Positions 1-8,517 of a stretch of DNA of 64,000 bases are shown piece after piece. The stretch spans positions 2,480,001-2,544,000 of the forward strand of contig NZ_CP070304.1 in NCBI RefSeq assembly GCF_016917355.1, given 5' to 3'. The notes under the pieces are model-generated. The model was not told the DNA's origin. It saw only the letters and a program-made list of their open reading frames with translations, and searched no databases. A program made the position numbers and the translations under genes. Numbering within the stretch: position 1 is the stretch's first letter; each line of letters begins with the position of its first letter. This stretch comes from Glaciimonas sp. PAMC28666 (GTDB lineage Bacteria > Pseudomonadota > Gammaproteobacteria > Burkholderiales > Burkholderiaceae_D).

Positions 1-1
1 G

Positions 2-247
2 GCGTTGGCTGACCGAATGACCCGACTGTGTACAGATCCCATATTAAACATTCGTATGGGGCGCGCAGGCCGCGAAACGATTGAACTGCGTTATGCCGAA
101 ACGGTAACGGCGAATGTCTTTCAAGATATGTGGGATCAGATGTTGTTGAAAAGTAGTTATTACAATTGTCGTCCTAACTTCAACAATGCTTCAATCAAAG
201 ACGGAGTTCCATTACAAAAAATGGGTATTGGTCGACAGTCTAAGTAA
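2..247 (+). CDS. Glycosyltransferase, C-terminal fragment (cut by window edge)
   Basis: Only the last 81 codons are in the window; the reading frame is open to the left edge, so the true start lies upstream. The visible part resembles the C-terminal helix region of GT4 (group 1) glycosyltransferases: a short 'LADRMTRLCTDP' helix, a 'MGRAGRETIELRYA' segment and a final helix ending near 'FQDMWDQM'. This pattern packs against the donor domain in retaining GT-B enzymes. The neighbours (another GT4 and nucleotide-sugar enzymes) support a role in assembling a surface glycan. The last 30 residues are unlike the family and may be strain-specific. Family assignment rests on a short fragment. Confidence 0.6.
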   Translation, partial: ALADRMTRLCTDPILNIRMGRAGRETIELRYAETVTANVFQDMWDQMLLKSSYYNCRPNFNNASIKDGVPLQKMGIGRQSK

Positions 248-375
248 ACCTTTTGAGCTAACTGAGTTTGATGAAAACGCCGTGCACCGTTGCCATTACT
301 TTTTCCAAACATTCATGTCGCTTGAATTTAAATATCACTTCGAACGTGAGAAGTGAAGTAACCAGGAAAAATAAC

Positions 376-1437
376 ATGCAGGAACAAAAACGGACCGGGA
401 CATTCATTCTGTATGCCCCAAATGTCCATACGGGGGGCGGTTTTGTTCTTCTAAGCGCATTACTGGCTGCTTGGCCGCGGTCGGTGACGCTGACCGTATT
501 TCTAGACCGCCGAGCGCATGACCGCCTCGAGCCGCCCACAGACGCAACGGTGTTCTGGGTGGATGCAAACATGAGGTCGCGTCTGAGGGCTGAACTTGAT
601 TTGCGAAAATCAGCAGTCGTGGATAGCACGGTGTTATGTTTTCATGGACTCCCTCCTCTAATGCCGATTTCGGGCAGGGTAATTTTGTTCCAACAAAACC
701 GTATTTTGCTGGGACTGAATTCTTTGAAGCAGTTTTCATGGAAGACCGGTTTGCGTCTCTCGACCGAGCGGATAGTAAGTAGAATTTTTCGTTACCGAGT
801 GTCTCAATATATAGTGCAAACCCCATCGATGAAGCAAGCTGTAACGCACTGGTGCGGCGCATTATTCCCGCGGATTATTACGGAAGTCAAAGTGTTGCCG
901 TTTATTGATTCTTTACCTGTTTTCCCCCTGGATAAGAGGCCTTCTCCTGTATGGGATTTTGTCTATGCCGCCGATGGCGAAGCGCATAAGAACCACAGGA
1001 TATTACTGATGGCCTGGCAGCTATTGGCACAGGAAGGTTTATATCCAACGTTGGCTTTGACTTTGGGCGCACGCGATTCTGAGCTCACTCGACATATCGA
1101 AATTGCTGCCATTGAAGGCAAGTTGAATATTACTAATCTCGGTCAGCGTCGGCGCGATGAGGTGTTAGCAATTTATGCGAGCGCGAGCGCGATGATTTTT
1201 CCTTCAACCTCCGAATCATTCGGTTTGCCATTGGTGGAAGCGGCCAACCTGTCGTTACCAATATTGGCTGCGGAACTAGATTTTGTGCGTGATGTTTGCG
1301 TTCCCGTTCAGACATTTGACCCGCTCTCGCCTGTTTCAATAGCCAGGGCCGTCAAACGTTTTTTAGGTGAGCCTGAATCGACGTTGAGATTGCGGACGCC
1401 ATCTGAATGGTGGGCTGAGTTGCTGCCCGAGTCATAG
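376..1437 (+). CDS. Glycosyltransferase family 4 (surface polysaccharide)
   Basis: A 353-residue protein, probably a cytoplasmic GT-B fold glycosyltransferase adding a sugar from a nucleotide donor to a lipid-linked glycan. The donor-domain signature is visible: 'SESFGLPLVEA' with the E-x7-E pair at E280 and E288, preceded by 'MIFPST'. A short glycine motif near the N-terminus (HTGGGF) fits the acceptor-side loop. The ATG at 376 was chosen over an upstream in-frame ATG at 268 because an AGGA stretch precedes it and homology-like sequence begins there. It lies 128 bp after the previous glycosyltransferase and 219 bp before the nucleotide-sugar genes. Donor and acceptor cannot be told from sequence. 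Confidence 0.8.
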   Translation: MQEQKRTGTFILYAPNVHTGGGFVLLSALLAAWPRSVTLTVFLDRRAHDRLEPPTDATVFWVDANMRSRLRAELDLRKSAVVDSTVLCFHGLPPLMPISGRVILFQQNRILLGLNSLKQFSWKTGLRLSTERIVSRIFRYRVSQYIVQTPSMKQAVTHWCGALFPRIITEVKVLPFIDSLPVFPLDKRPSPVWDFVYAADGEAHKNHRILLMAWQLLAQEGLYPTLALTLGARDSELTRHIEIAAIEGKLNITNLGQRRRDEVLAIYASASAMIFPSTSESFGLPLVEAANLSLPILAAELDFVRDVCVPVQTFDPLSPVSIARAVKRFLGEPESTLRLRTPSEWWAELLPES

Positions 1438-1656
1438 AAATCGAAAAATATCTTACTTGGACTGTGTGACTGAAAGAGTTCGTTCTTATGTGTCATGGAA
1501 AAAATTTACGGCAAAATTTTTTTCGCGGCGTTTGCACACGGCAACGATTTTATATTTTGAAACTGTCAATGATGATATTTAGTCCGGCTCTAACAACTTT
1601 TTAGCTGTCGGTAGCAAACGAAATTCTAAGTTTTAAATTGATTTATAGGTGGAAAA

Positions 1657-2529
1657 ATGACTGGCGAAAAACCAATTAGAGTACTGGTGTTAGGAGCTTC
1701 TGGCATGCTTGGTAATGCTGTTCTGCGATTCTTTAATCAGAGCGAAGGCTTTAAAGCACTGGGTTCAATTCGCTCGGCTAGTGCAATACGTCACATGCCC
1801 GTTGAGTTGCACGACGACATTTTCCGTGGAATAGACGTAGAAAATTTTGACAGCTTGACCGGACTGTTTGCACAAGCCCGTCCAAACGTAGTGATTAATT
1901 GTATCGGCCTGGTGAAGCAGTTAGCTGAAGCAGATGATCCGCTTATTGCGATTCCTATTAATTCTTTGCTTCCTCATCGATTAGCGCGTTTATGCGATGT
2001 GGTGGGAGCGCGATTCATTCATATTAGTACGGACTGTGTCTTTGCCGGTTCTCGTGGCATGTACAGCGAAGATGACGCATCAGACGCTAAAGATCTTTAT
2101 GGCATCAGCAAATATCTTGGCGAGGTGGATTATCCGCATGCCGTGACGCTGCGAACATCGATTATAGGTCATGAGCTTAATAGTACTCATGGACTGATCG
2201 GCTGGTTTCTTGCACAGAACGAAGCGGTGAAGGGTTTTACACGTGCGGTTTTTTCGGGTTTACCGACGGTTGAGCTGGCACGAGTGATACGCGATTTTGT
2301 CATTCCTCTCCCCGAGTTGCGAGGGCTTTTTCACGTGTCCGCAAAGCCGATTGCCAAATACGATTTGCTAAATCTCGTGGCAGAAGCTTACGGAAAAGTT
2401 ATTACGATTACACCTGAAGATAAGCTGGTTATAGACCGTTCCCTTACCTCCGAACGTTTCCGTGCGAAAACCGGTTACGTGGCGCCGGAGTGGCCTGAGC
2501 TTGTGCATAAAATGCGTAAATTTAAGTAA
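1657..2529 (+). CDS. RmlD-like SDR reductase of the UDP-L-FucNAc/L-QuiNAc-type pathway
   Basis: A 290-residue extended SDR protein. It shows the dinucleotide-binding motif GASGMLG (residues 13-19), the STD segment (124-126) and the catalytic YxxxK (Y148, K152). It resembles dTDP-4-dehydrorhamnose reductase and is expected to reduce the 4-keto sugar produced by the next gene's product, with NADPH. The two following genes complete a WbjB/WbjC/WbjD (CapE/F/G, FnlA/B/C) type module. WbjC and CapF carry an extra C-terminal cupin domain (about 370 residues in total) that is absent here, so the protein is closer in size to WbvR-type reductases. The product stereochemistry is therefore uncertain. Confidence 0.75.
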   Translation: MTGEKPIRVLVLGASGMLGNAVLRFFNQSEGFKALGSIRSASAIRHMPVELHDDIFRGIDVENFDSLTGLFAQARPNVVINCIGLVKQLAEADDPLIAIPINSLLPHRLARLCDVVGARFIHISTDCVFAGSRGMYSEDDASDAKDLYGISKYLGEVDYPHAVTLRTSIIGHELNSTHGLIGWFLAQNEAVKGFTRAVFSGLPTVELARVIRDFVIPLPELRGLFHVSAKPIAKYDLLNLVAEAYGKVITITPEDKLVIDRSLTSERFRAKTGYVAPEWPELVHKMRKFK

Positions 2530-2561
2530 ATAGTGATTATTAATTGAAGGAAAATTCCCAA

Positions 2562-3572
2562 ATGTTTAAAGACAAAACACTTTTGATCACCGGCGGCACA
2601 GGATCATTTGGAAACGCTGTTCTGAAACGATTTCTGGATTCGGATTTTGCCGAAATTCGGGTTTTTAGTCGAGATGAAAAGAAGCAGGAAGACATGCGCA
2701 TCAGGCTCAATAACGACAAGGTCAAGTTCTATATTGGCGATGTGCGTGATTACGATAGCGTCCATGATGCGATGCGTGGCGTTGACTCCGTATTTCATGC
2801 CGCGGCGCTGAAGCAGGTCCCATCGTGTGAGTTTTATCCGTTAGAAGCCATCAAGACAAATGTGCTGGGTGCGGAAAACGTCATGCGCGCTGCCATAGCC
2901 CAGGAAGTAAAGCGCTGCGTCGTGTTGAGCACTGACAAAGCGGTTTATCCCATTAACGCTATGGGTATCTCAAAAGCGATGATGGAAAAAGTAATGGTGG
3001 CCAAGTCGCGTCTATGTGACCCCGGCAAAACCGTCCTGTCCGCGACGCGTTACGGGAACGTCATGGCATCGCGCGGCTCAGTGATACCTTTGTTTTTAGA
3101 GCAGCTGAAAAGTGGTAAAGCGCTGACTATTACCGATCCGAATATGACGCGTTTTCTAATGTCGCTGGAAGAGTCGGTGGACCTTGTTCTTTACGCTTTT
3201 CAGCATGCAAAGCCTGGAGACATTTTTGTACAAAAGGCGCCCGCTTCTACGGTCGGAGAATTGGCTGAAGCCTTGAATTCTCTATTGCGTCGCGAAAATG
3301 AAATCAAGATTATCGGTACGCGCCATGGTGAAAAACTGTATGAGTCGCTAGTGTCTCGCGAAGAGATGGCCCGTGCCGACGATCTTGGCGAGTACTATCG
3401 TATTCCTGCCGATTCGCGGGATTTGAATTATGACAAATACTTCGTTGAAGGTGAGATCGGCATTTCGTCAATCGACGATTACACCTCACACAATACCCGC
3501 CGATTGAATGTCTCTCAGGTGAAGGAAGTGTTGATGCAGCTGGACATCGTGCGAGAGGCTGTCGATGCTTAA
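2562..3572 (+). CDS. wbjB: UDP-GlcNAc 4,6-dehydratase/epimerase (WbjB/CapE/FnlA family)
   Basis: A 336-residue extended SDR enzyme that should carry out the first step of L-FucNAc or L-QuiNAc precursor synthesis: 4,6-dehydration and epimerisation of UDP-GlcNAc. The cofactor motif GGTGSFG is at 11-17, the STDKAVYP segment at 123-130, and a methionine (M134) replaces the usual catalytic tyrosine before K138. This S-M-K triad is typical of the FlaA1/WbpM/CapE group. The ATG at 2562 is preferred over an upstream TTG because an AAGGA ribosome site lies about ten bases upstream and the family N-terminus starts here. The gene overlaps the next one by 8 bp, so coupled translation is likely. Confidence 0.85.
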   Translation: MFKDKTLLITGGTGSFGNAVLKRFLDSDFAEIRVFSRDEKKQEDMRIRLNNDKVKFYIGDVRDYDSVHDAMRGVDSVFHAAALKQVPSCEFYPLEAIKTNVLGAENVMRAAIAQEVKRCVVLSTDKAVYPINAMGISKAMMEKVMVAKSRLCDPGKTVLSATRYGNVMASRGSVIPLFLEQLKSGKALTITDPNMTRFLMSLEESVDLVLYAFQHAKPGDIFVQKAPASTVGELAEALNSLLRRENEIKIIGTRHGEKLYESLVSREEMARADDLGEYYRIPADSRDLNYDKYFVEGEIGISSIDDYTSHNTRRLNVSQVKEVLMQLDIVREAVDA

Positions 3573-4689
3573 GGTCATGACCATTGTTGGAACACGCCCA
3601 GAGTTAATAAAGATGAGCCGGGTGATTGCCGAGTTTGACCGATTTACCCGGCACGTATTGGTGCATACCGGTCAAAACTATGATTACGAATTAAATCAGG
3701 TTTTTTTTGACGATCTGGATATTCGGAAGCCGGATTATTTTCTGGAGGCTGTCGGTGAAAATGCGGCGCAGACGATCGCCCGCGTGATTGAAAAGTCCGA
3801 TGAAGTGATGGAAAAAGAAAAGCCCGATGCGATCATGCTGTATGGCGACACCAACTCATGTTTATCGATCCTTGCGGCGAAACGCCGGAAGATTCCGGTG
3901 TTTCACATGGAGGCGGGTAACCGCTGTTTTGATCAACGCGTTCCGGAAGAATTGAACCGCAAAGTACTGGACCACTTGAGCGATATCAATCTCGTTCTCA
4001 CCGAGCATGCTCGCGGCTATTTGATCGCTGAAGGCATTCGTCCTGAGACCATCATCAAGACCGGTTCGCACATGAACGAGGTGTTGGAACACTACATGCC
4101 CAAGATCCAGATATCGGACGTGTTGCAACGGACGGGGCTGGAGCCGAACAAGTTTTTTATCGTGAGCGCGCATCGGGAAGAGAACGTAGATACGCCACAA
4201 AATTTGCTTGATCTGGTTGAGACACTGAATGCTTTGGCTAAAACCTATAATTATCCGGTGATCGTGTCCACACATCCGCGCACAAGAAAACGTCTGGATG
4301 CGCTGGAGCTGGGGGAGCTTAGCCCACTGATCCAATTCTTAAAACCTTTTGGATTTTGCGACTACATAAAATTGCAGATGGAAGCTTTGTGCGTCGTGTC
4401 TGATAGCGGCACGATTACCGAGGAAGCATCGTTGCTGAATCTACCTGCGATTACGATCCGGAATGCGCACGAAAGACCGGAGGGCATGGATGTGGGCACG
4501 CTCATCATGAGTGGGCTGAAGAAAGAGGGTGTTCTGGACGCCGTACGCGTCATCATCGCTCAGCACGACAAGACTCGACGCGTAATGAAGCCAGTGCAGG
4601 ACTATGAGGCCGGCGCGGTATCCAAGCAGGTGTTACGCGTGGTGCTGAGTTACGTCGATTATGTGAACCGTACGGTCTGGTCCAAGTGA
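3565..4689 (+). CDS. wbjD: UDP-N-acetylglucosamine 2-epimerase family (WbjD/CapG/FnlC)
   Basis: A 374-residue non-hydrolysing UDP-GlcNAc 2-epimerase family protein. Visible family motifs are GTRPELIKM near the N-terminus, HTGQNYD, YGDTNS, the HMEAGNR block and SAHREEN. In this context it most likely catalyses the last step, C2 epimerisation of a UDP-2-acetamido-2,6-dideoxy-L-hexose. The family also contains WecB, which makes UDP-ManNAc, and sequence alone cannot exclude that. The start ATG overlaps the end of the dehydratase gene, and the stop is 7 bp before the next glycosyltransferase start, so the three enzymes and the transferase look like one operon. Confidence 0.85.
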   Translation: MLKVMTIVGTRPELIKMSRVIAEFDRFTRHVLVHTGQNYDYELNQVFFDDLDIRKPDYFLEAVGENAAQTIARVIEKSDEVMEKEKPDAIMLYGDTNSCLSILAAKRRKIPVFHMEAGNRCFDQRVPEELNRKVLDHLSDINLVLTEHARGYLIAEGIRPETIIKTGSHMNEVLEHYMPKIQISDVLQRTGLEPNKFFIVSAHREENVDTPQNLLDLVETLNALAKTYNYPVIVSTHPRTRKRLDALELGELSPLIQFLKPFGFCDYIKLQMEALCVVSDSGTITEEASLLNLPAITIRNAHERPEGMDVGTLIMSGLKKEGVLDAVRVIIAQHDKTRRVMKPVQDYEAGAVSKQVLRVVLSYVDYVNRTVWSK

Positions 4690-4696
4690 GTCTGCT

Positions 4697-5896
4697 GTGC
4701 GTATAGTCCTGATCGCGGACGCGTATCCGCCAATGGCTTCTTCCGCAGCAGTGCAACTACGGGATCTTGCACAAGAGATGCTCAGACAAGGGCATAGTCC
4801 GATGATGATGATCCCTTCTTCTGATTTGACGCTGCCATGGTCTCTGGAAACAATGGATGGGGTGCCTGTCCTGCGACTCAAAGCGCCGCGTACGAAAGAC
4901 ATCGGCTATCTTCGGCGAACCATCGGTGAGTTTTTGATGCCCTTTGCGATGTTGCGTAGCTTGCGCAAGAGTCCGTTTGGGAAACAAACCTGGGACGGCG
5001 TGGTGTGGTACTCGCCGACTATCTTTTTAGGGCCCATTGCTAAAGCGCTGAAAAAAGCAAGCGGCTGCCGCAGCTACCTGATTGTTCGGGACATCTTTCC
5101 AGAGTGGGCCGTTGATATGGGCTTACTGGGTCGCGGCCTCCCTTATCGGTTTTTTAAAATGATCGAGCGATATCAATACGCAGCCGCAGATACCATTGGC
5201 GTACAAACGCAAGCAAACATGGCTTATTTTGACGCGTGGGCTTCAAAGCCAGGAAGAGACGCGGAAGTTTTGCAAAACTGGCTTTCCGATGCCTCGGATA
5301 TTGGTTGCAGCATTTCAGTAAAAGATAGCGTAATTGCTGGTCGCACCATTTTTGTCTATGCGGGCAATATGGGTGTAGCGCAGGGCATGGGAATTCTGAT
5401 AGATCTGGTTGAGCGTTTACGCGATCGAAATGACATAGGCTTTCTTTTTGTGGGAAGAGGTAGTGATGTTCAGCTCATACGCAAAAAGTTTGAAGAACGT
5501 AAACTGCTTAACGTCGTTCTTTATGATGAAATAGCCCCGATAGAGATCCGTGGCCTGTATGCACAATGCCATATCGGAATCGTAGCATTGGACCCGCGAC
5601 ACAAAACGCACAATATTCCGGGCAAATTTCTTTCGTATATGCAAGCGGGCCTACCGGTGCTGGCAAGCATCAATGCTGGAAATGACCTGGATAATATCAT
5701 CACACGTGAAAACGTCGGAAGGGTTTGTACGGATCACTCAGTTGAAACCTTAAAAAGGTTGGCAGAGGATCTCGTTTCAGCGATTGCCGAAAAGGAGAAT
5801 TTTGCTGTTCGTTGTAACGCCGTGACGTCAACCCTATTCTCCACAGAGGTCGCAGTGAAAAGGATAGTGAATGGCCTGAAACAGTCGTCCGATTGA
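4697..5896 (+). CDS. WbuB-like glycosyltransferase (probable L-FucNAc/L-QuiNAc transferase)
   Basis: A 399-residue GT4 glycosyltransferase with a GTG start 7 bp after the epimerase stop. It carries motifs of the WbuB/WbjE group, including RDIFPEW in the acceptor half and the donor-side segment NIPGKFLSYMQAGLPV. In E. coli O26 and P. aeruginosa O11 such a gene directly follows the UDP-L-FucNAc genes and transfers that sugar to the lipid-linked intermediate; the same position here suggests transfer of the sugar made by the preceding three enzymes. The protein is probably cytoplasmic and membrane-associated. The donor assignment is inference from gene order. Confidence 0.8.
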   Translation: MRIVLIADAYPPMASSAAVQLRDLAQEMLRQGHSPMMMIPSSDLTLPWSLETMDGVPVLRLKAPRTKDIGYLRRTIGEFLMPFAMLRSLRKSPFGKQTWDGVVWYSPTIFLGPIAKALKKASGCRSYLIVRDIFPEWAVDMGLLGRGLPYRFFKMIERYQYAAADTIGVQTQANMAYFDAWASKPGRDAEVLQNWLSDASDIGCSISVKDSVIAGRTIFVYAGNMGVAQGMGILIDLVERLRDRNDIGFLFVGRGSDVQLIRKKFEERKLLNVVLYDEIAPIEIRGLYAQCHIGIVALDPRHKTHNIPGKFLSYMQAGLPVLASINAGNDLDNIITRENVGRVCTDHSVETLKRLAEDLVSAIAEKENFAVRCNAVTSTLFSTEVAVKRIVNGLKQSSD

Positions 5897-5992
5897 GCCT
5901 GATCTGTACGTTATCTTCAACTCCAGTCATCAAGCTTAAGACGAGTTCGTGTATTGGTATCTAAAAGGTGCGCAGAAATTTAGTTGTCTTTT

Positions 5993-6568
5993 ATGAAAAA
6001 ATATATAGTCATCGTATTCTGCCTCCTGATGCTCATATGCGCGTTAATCTTTCTACCCTATCTACTGCAGGCGCCAGCGAGCGAGCCCGGCAGCGCGGAC
6101 GCCATCGTTATATTAGGAGGAGGGGGTGTAGAGCGTTTAACGACCGCATTTAATTTATACAAAGACGGTTATTCAAAAAAGTTTATTTTGCCAGGAGTGG
6201 AGCAGGTGAATAGTGATTCGCCCGGGATTTCAGATTCCCGGCGAACCTGGTTACTTGGCGAAGGCGTACCCAGCAGGGACATTTTTCTAGTTGATCGGTC
6301 TCCGAGTAGTTGGCTTGAAGCACGACGCACGCTCGCGGTAATGAAGCGCCAAAATTGGCAGAAAGTGATGGTCGTTAGCGACCCACCCCATATGCTCAGA
6401 CTGGCTTACTCATGGGGGAAAATTTTTTTTAACGAAAATCAAAGTTACATCCTTGTTGCGACTGATCCCACATGGTGGGCGCCATGGGAGTGGTGGACGA
6501 ATCAGGCCAGTTTTGATTTTATCCGCAACGAAGTGATGAAGTTAGGATATTACATCCTCATGCATTAA
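5993..6568 (+). CDS. YdcF family (DUF218) membrane-anchored protein
   Basis: A 191-residue protein with one strongly hydrophobic N-terminal segment (about residues 3-25) that should act as a signal anchor, followed by a DUF218/YdcF domain. Family features are ADAIVILGGG after the anchor, a central VDRSPSSWLEAR segment and the VVSDPPHMLRL block. YdcF/SanA/ElyC proteins act in envelope or cell-wall processes, and a biochemical role is not fixed. The ATG at 5993 is preferred over an in-frame TTG three codons upstream. It lies about 100 bp after the glycosyltransferase and may be the last gene of the polysaccharide cluster. Substrate unknown. Confidence 0.75.
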   Translation: MKKYIVIVFCLLMLICALIFLPYLLQAPASEPGSADAIVILGGGGVERLTTAFNLYKDGYSKKFILPGVEQVNSDSPGISDSRRTWLLGEGVPSRDIFLVDRSPSSWLEARRTLAVMKRQNWQKVMVVSDPPHMLRLAYSWGKIFFNENQSYILVATDPTWWAPWEWWTNQASFDFIRNEVMKLGYYILMH

Positions 6569-7123
6569 GACACTCTCTTTTCGTTCAACGGTGCCAGGTT
6601 CAACTTGTTGACAATTATCAACCGGCAGCTTGCCAGTCCCGTTAAATCATTAGCGGGGCGTCGGCAGGGAGGGAACGCTATGCCTAATATGTTTCGCGCG
6701 TCGAGTGATGAAATATGCTGGCACAACGCCGCCAAGAATATTCATGGTCCGGTTTGGTGATACTTGATTCGGGGCGGGCCGGGAGATGGCCCTTGATGTC
6801 ATTCGCATAATATTAGCCAATTTGTTCGGCTTTCCTTTGCCCCGACCCTGCGAACTTAACATTTCCCCCGCTTTTAATTGTGATTCAACTATTACCAAGG
6901 CCCAACAATTGCTGATACCATAACTAACAGTGGCATTTAAGCATTGTTGGCGCTGATGCAACTTTGACGCCGACTGCAGAAATTCATTACCTTCCCCGTT
7001 TGCATTGCAAAGCGATATCCGCTGCGAGACTTCGATGATGGAGGGGACAGTAAGGATTAGCAGCCTGAAACAAGACCGCGTCAACGCCAACAGCATTCTC
7101 AAATACAAGGTAAAAACTGCAAA
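6569..7123. other. Intergenic region, 555 bp, no convincing gene
   Basis: No coding region with family features is visible. A long open frame runs on the minus strand but its conceptual product has no clear domain and it overlaps the start of the cyclase gene. The region separates the polysaccharide cluster from the diguanylate cyclase and may hold the cyclase promoter. Confidence 0.5.
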
Positions 7124-8263
7124 ATGCCTCACTTTGACCTCCCCACGGTGGTCGCCTACGCGGGGGTGATGGCATGCCTCATGGGGGTGATCCTGTACGT
7201 CCTGGGGAAAAATTACCCAACATCCATCAAAGGATTTCGGTGCTGGACTGCCGCGACGCTGGTTGCCGGTTTAGGTACGTTGGCTCGCTTGTGGCTGCGC
7301 AGCACTTTCCCCGATAGCGTTGCCATAGGAGCCCAGAACGTTTGCCTCATAATGACATCGGGGCTTTTTCTAATGGGGACCTGCCAATTTTTTGAACGAC
7401 CAATACCGCGTCGCTTTCTGCCTCTTTTGTTCGGTGTTTCCGTGTTCGCCATGTGGTTATTTAGCGGCTACGAGGGAGCGTTCATACACCGGCGACTCTT
7501 TGCGCGAATACTTCTCATATCGCTCTATGCTTACCTTGCATGGGTGATCTATCGGCAACCGCACACTTTTGCAAGACGGCTCACTGTGGGCATCGTCAGC
7601 TCACTTGTCTGTCTGATGCTCGTCCGTACAATTGTGGGGTACATATGGCCCAACGGAGATGGTGTTGACTCTTTGGAGATGGTCCAGGTGGCCTACACCG
7701 TTGGCTTCTCGTCCACGGATGTATTGATTCCAATTTGCGCCATCCTGATGACCTTCGAGAAGTTGCGCCTTACGCTTGAGAACCTGGCCATGCGCGATAG
7801 CTTGACGGGTGTGTTGACGCGGCGTGCGCTATTTGAGTTCGGGGAAGGCGAGATTGCTGGATGTCGGCGTCGTGGGGCATCTTTGTCAGTCCTGATGCTA
7901 GACCTTGACCACTTCAAGGAGATTAACGACAACTATGGACACCATGTTGGTGACTCCGTGATCCGAGACTTCGCGGAACGTACGCAAAGCCTGCTACGCA
8001 AGCCGTTCCTATTGGCTCGCTACGGGGGCGAAGAGTTTGTCGCTGTACTTCCCGAAACGGGTGCTGCAGATGCTGTACTGATTGCCGAACGAATACGCAG
8101 CAGCATCAGCTTCAATCCAGAACTTCCCAGATGTCATGTGAGTATTGGCGTTGCCACCAACTCAGTTGCAGGCAACGAATCGTTGACGGTCCTGATCCAA
8201 AAGGCGGATCAGGGTTTGTACCAGGCAAAGCAACGCGGCCGCAATAGGATTGAAGTAAATTAG
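7124..8263 (+). CDS. Membrane-bound diguanylate cyclase (GGDEF)
   Basis: A 379-residue protein that should make cyclic di-GMP from two GTP at the inner membrane. The N-terminal 210 residues contain about six hydrophobic segments without a recognised sensory domain name. The GGDEF domain follows at about 220-379, with DSLTGVLTRRAL, the metal-binding DLDHFKEIND and the active-site signature GGEEF at 301-305. The product-inhibition site (RxxD, usually 9 residues before the signature) reads RKPF at 292-295, so feedback inhibition is probably lost. The ATG at 7124 has an AAGG ribosome site. It sits beside the polysaccharide genes but in a separate transcription unit. Confidence 0.9.
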   Translation: MPHFDLPTVVAYAGVMACLMGVILYVLGKNYPTSIKGFRCWTAATLVAGLGTLARLWLRSTFPDSVAIGAQNVCLIMTSGLFLMGTCQFFERPIPRRFLPLLFGVSVFAMWLFSGYEGAFIHRRLFARILLISLYAYLAWVIYRQPHTFARRLTVGIVSSLVCLMLVRTIVGYIWPNGDGVDSLEMVQVAYTVGFSSTDVLIPICAILMTFEKLRLTLENLAMRDSLTGVLTRRALFEFGEGEIAGCRRRGASLSVLMLDLDHFKEINDNYGHHVGDSVIRDFAERTQSLLRKPFLLARYGGEEFVAVLPETGAADAVLIAERIRSSISFNPELPRCHVSIGVATNSVAGNESLTVLIQKADQGLYQAKQRGRNRIEVN

Positions 8264-8314
8264 GCAATTGGCGTGGAGCAGATCGGAGCTGAGGGCTTTC
8301 ACTCCACAAACAAA

Positions 8315-8340
8315 AACGCCAACCGGTGAAGGTTGGCGTT
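8315..8340 (-). terminator. Rho-independent terminator after tRNA-Phe
   Basis: Perfect 10-bp inverted repeat (AACGCCAACC / GGTTGGCGTT) with a 6-base loop. On the minus strand it is followed by TTTTTGTTTG, and it lies just downstream of tRNA-Phe. It may also stop transcription from the cyclase gene on the plus strand. Confidence 0.8.
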
Positions 8341-8357
8341 TCGTAAGATACATATCT

Positions 8358-8433
8358 TGGTGGCCCGGGGCGGAATCGAACCACCGACACAAGGATTTTC
8401 AATCCTCTGCTCTACCGACTGAGCTACCAGGCC
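8358..8433 (-). tRNA. tRNA-Phe (anticodon GAA)
   Basis: A 76-base tRNA on the minus strand with the CCA end encoded. The acceptor stem is seven pairs (GGCCTGG with CCGGGCC, one G-U). The D-loop AGCTCAGTCGGTAGAGC, the anticodon loop TTGAAAA with anticodon GAA, and the T-loop GGTTCGATTCC are all present. The sequence closely follows the known bacterial tRNA-Phe pattern. A TATAAT box lies 11 bases upstream of the 5' end. Confidence 0.97.
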
Positions 8434-8443
8434 AAGGAGCCGA

Positions 8444-8449
8444 ATTATA
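8444..8449 (-). promoter_or_regulatory. -10 box of the tRNA-Phe promoter
   Basis: The minus strand reads TATAAT eleven bases before the tRNA 5' end. The -35 region (near 8467-8472, TTTGCG) is weak. Confidence 0.5.
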
Positions 8450-8505
8450 GCAAGACATTTTGAATTCGCAAACCCCTTATGTAATTATTTTATTTTGGTA
8501 GTCGT

Positions 8506-8511
8506 TATAAT
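8506..8511 (+). promoter_or_regulatory. -10 box directly before the ubiquinone hydroxylase start
   Basis: TATAAT ends six bases before the ATG at 8518, so transcription would begin at or next to the start codon. No ribosome-binding sequence is present between them. The -35 is not obvious. Confidence 0.5.
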
Positions 8512-8517
8512 GATTGC

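Noticed and set aside
6650-7132. 160-codon minus-strand open frame between the YdcF-like and cyclase genes
   Set aside because: No domain recognised; it overlaps the cyclase start. A short stretch (KAGEMLSS) faintly recalls phage or plasmid proteins, but the rest does not, so a relic could not be supported.
8358-8433. tRNA-Phe as an integration site for a genomic island
   Set aside because: No integrase and no second copy of the tRNA 3' end were seen on either side within the window.
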